A program made the translations under genes and the position numbers. A stretch of 8,020 bases of DNA. Origin: Candidatus Gastranaerophilales bacterium (lineage in GTDB: Bacteria > Cyanobacteriota > Vampirovibrionia > Gastranaerophilales > Gastranaerophilaceae). How positions within the stretch are numbered: the stretch's first letter is position 1; each line of letters begins with the position of its first letter. The stretch spans positions 1-8,020 of the forward strand of contig CAJONH010000071.1 of NCBI GenBank assembly GCA_905235825.1, read 5' to 3'. Under the pieces are notes generated by a model that was given only the letters and a program-made list of their open reading frames with translations, had not been told where the DNA came from and searched no databases. Of this stretch, positions 7,106 through 8,020 are shown one piece after another.

Positions 7106-7179
7106 TACGCCTGGAGCGATTCGAACGCTCGACCCATTGCTTAGAAGGCAATTGCTCTATCCAGCTGAGCTACAGACGC
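7106..7179 (-). tRNA. tRNA-Arg, anticodon TCT
   Basis: The sequence folds as a complete cloverleaf of 74 nt without CCA: acceptor GCGTCTG/CAGGCGT (first pair G-U, one internal U-G), D stem GCTC/GAGC, anticodon stem ATTGC/GCAAT with loop CTTCTAA (anticodon TCT, reading AGA/AGG), variable GGGTC, T stem GAGCG/CGCTC with loop TTCGAAT, discriminator A. CCA is not encoded and must be added after transcription. A run of seven T follows directly (7105-7099). This is the only intact tRNA here and, beside an integrase gene, a plausible attachment site. The 5' leader contains TTGACA but no well-spaced -10. Confidence 0.95.
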
Positions 7180-7225
7180 ATTTAAAACTTTATTTAATTG
7201 TCAAATTTTTTATCGATTTTCGTCC

Positions 7226-7277
7226 CTCGACCCACTGCTTAGAAGGCAATTGCTCTATCCAGCTGAGCTACAGACGC
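7226..7277 (-). pseudogene. Truncated duplicate of tRNA-Arg(TCT), 5' part only
   Basis: These 52 nt match nucleotides 1-52 of the neighbouring tRNA-Arg at 51 positions; the single change turns an A-U of the anticodon stem into G-U. Similarity ends inside the T stem; what follows (GGACGAAAATCGAT) only vaguely resembles a T arm, and no acceptor 3' strand exists, so it cannot make a normal tRNA. Part of the leader is also shared (ATTAAATAA, 7286-7294 and 7190-7198), which points to tandem duplication of promoter region plus tRNA followed by decay. A minus-strand promoter-like pair (TTGAAA, 17-bp spacer, TTAAAT) lies just upstream, so it is probably transcribed ahead of the intact gene. Confidence 0.85.
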
Positions 7278-7333
7278 TTACATTCTTATTTAATCATATA
7301 AATTTTTTAATTTCAAGTATATTTTTATGAAAG

Positions 7334-7468
7334 TTATATACAATACCGGTCAAAATTTGTCATGTTGAGCGATGTAAAACATCTCAATGACAATAAATAA
7401 AGCAGATATGAGATACTTCGGCTTAAGCAGTATGACCATGTTTAAAAATTGGTCAGTGTTATATATAA
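7334..7468. repeat. 135-bp imperfect palindromic intergenic repeat (MITE/REP-like)
   Basis: The outer 25-nt arms (7334-7358 and 7444-7468) match as inverted repeats at 18 of 25 positions, with five of the seven differences being transitions. Inside, GTCATGTTGAG...CATCTC (7359-7385) mirrors GAGATACTTCGGC...ATGAC (7410-7436), and a smaller palindrome GTCATGTTGAG/CTCAATGAC sits in the left arm. GTCAT-TGAGCG...GAGAT-CTTCGGC motifs of this kind recur between genes in many bacteria. Transcribed RNA would fold into one long hairpin. No transposase is nearby. Confidence 0.6.
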
Positions 7469-7502
7469 GTCCCATTTTTATTTTGTATATGATATGTTAT
7501 TT

Positions 7503-7521
7503 AGTTTAAAAAAATTAAACT
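7503..7521 (-). terminator. Weak hairpin at the end of the HTH gene
   Basis: AGTTTAA and TTAAACT are inverted repeats around an A/T-only loop, overlapping the stop codon of the minus-strand gene. AT-only pairing makes it a weak terminator candidate. Confidence 0.25.
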
Positions 7522-7721
7522 TTCTTTTTAAACTCTATATCGTAACCTAAAATATTCAATATATAACGAACATCTTCAAATTTTATTGTTTTATTTTTTA
7601 GTTTGTTTGATAAACTTTTATAAGAAGTTTTCTTTCCTTGTTCTGTTAATATTTCGGAAAGTTTTTTCATTGTTATTGCTTCTTTTGCAAGAATAGATTT
7701 TATATCTTCTTTTATTCCCAT
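7515..7721 (-). CDS. Small XRE/HTH-like DNA-binding protein
   Basis: The protein has 68 residues. The order of helices (MGIKEDIKSILAKEAITM, KKLSEILTEQG, KTSYKSLSNKLKNKT, IKFEDVRYILNILGYDIEF) follows small XRE-like proteins: TMKKLSEIL as helix 2, SYKSLSNKL as recognition helix, and a closing FEDVRYILNILGYDIEF pattern common to one-domain members. It is most likely a transcriptional repressor or a regulatory helper. No toxin partner is adjacent. There is no clear Shine-Dalgarno; TAAAAT (7728-7733, minus) lies only 6 nt before the ATG, with TTGTCA 18 bp further upstream, so the mRNA may be leaderless. It is divergent from the gene at 7847, which it might control. Confidence 0.75.
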   Translation of the reverse strand: MGIKEDIKSILAKEAITMKKLSEILTEQGKKTSYKSLSNKLKNKTIKFEDVRYILNILGYDIEFKKKV

Positions 7722-7750
7722 AGTAATATTTTATCTTTTTTAAAAACATA

Positions 7751-7779
7751 TTGACAAAAATCCACTTATAAAATACAAT
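7751..7779 (+). promoter_or_regulatory. Near-consensus sigma-70 promoter for the gene at 7847
   Basis: TTGACA (7751-7756), a 17-bp spacer, and TACAAT (7774-7779) form an 11/12 match to the consensus with ideal spacing. Transcription would start near 7786 and give a leader of about 60 nt. The -35 overlaps the -35 of the divergent HTH gene, so one bound protein could affect both. Confidence 0.75.
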
Positions 7780-7846
7780 ATTCCATGTTTTTAGGTATAT
7801 AATCTACGTAAATAAGTATATAAAGTTAAAAAATATTAAGAACATT

Positions 7847-8020
7847 ATGAAGGCATTAATTAGAATTTTTTTTAGTTTAATAAATTTGCATAAAATGAAA
7901 CATACGCCTTATGATTACTATTTTTTTGAAAATTTAGATGAAAAAGAATATCCAAAGTATTTGGCAAAAATTTTTAAATATAGAACGGGAGAGAAACTGC
8001 CGTTGAAGTATGATTTTAAA
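7847..8020 (+). CDS. Partial gene: probable TupA-like ATP-grasp / glycan-modifying protein, N-terminus
   Basis: The frame is open for 58 codons from ATG 7847 to the window end. The visible part has a short hydrophobic stretch (ALIRIFFSLINL) and then EYPKYLAKIFKYRTGEKLPLKYDFK. This resembles, by memory, the N-terminus of TupA-like ATP-grasp proteins and related glycan-cluster enzymes, in which Y-x-x-x-TGxxLxL precedes NPKTFNEKIQW; that diagnostic part would lie just past the edge. The start is uncertain: no strong Shine-Dalgarno precedes 7847, and an in-frame ATG at 7895 is possible. The strong promoter at 7751-7779 supports expression. Family assignment is tentative; it looks like chromosomal sequence rather than part of the element. 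Confidence 0.55.
   Translation, partial: MKALIRIFFSLINLHKMKHTPYDYYFFENLDEKEYPKYLAKIFKYRTGEKLPLKYDFK

Overview
The window is AT-rich bacterial DNA (low GC, short intergenic gaps, AAGG/GAGG-type ribosome binding sites, near-consensus sigma-70 promoters, a tRNA gene without encoded CCA). It fits a low-GC bacterium, perhaps gut-associated. I cannot name the lineage from sequence alone; a Clostridia-like or Gastranaerophilales-like host is a guess.

Layout, left to right. (1) 2-1319: three same-strand genes of unknown function, namely the lysine-rich C-terminus of a gene cut by the window edge and two small proteins that each begin with a single predicted membrane helix. (2) 1320-1643: gene-free, with an imperfect palindrome at 1574-1623 between converging genes. 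(3) 1644-2429 (minus): a putative zinc-binding protein, divergent from (4) a large primase-helicase at 2557-5223 (zinc ribbon, Toprim, AAA+/SF3-like ATPase). Its stop overlaps the start of a small excisionase-like HTH protein (5216-5395), which is followed by a tyrosine integrase (5542-6654). Rep-xis-int in one direction is the core of an integrative element. A clear terminator follows int at 6684-6711.

(5) 6712-7105: no convincing gene, but several inverted repeats, including a hairpin-plus-T-run preceded by a TATAAT box (candidate small RNA). (6) 7106-7179 (minus): an intact tRNA-Arg(TCT), and 98 bp upstream of it a 52-nt copy of its 5' part (51/52 identical) that lacks a proper T arm and acceptor 3' strand. 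(7) 7334-7468: an imperfect inverted repeat of the GTCAT...GAGAT...ATGAC type. (8) 7515-7721 (minus): a small HTH-like protein, divergent from a partial plus-strand gene (7847 to the edge) whose N-terminus resembles TupA-like ATP-grasp glycan enzymes. That last part looks like ordinary chromosome.

Working model: the window covers the int-proximal end of a small integrative element (phage satellite or AICE/pSAM2-like in gene order) next to a tRNA-Arg gene. Primase-helicase would replicate the excised form, Xis and Int would excise and integrate it, and the zinc protein and the membrane proteins would be regulator or cargo. The other attachment site is not visible here, so use of the tRNA as integration site and the left boundary remain inferences.
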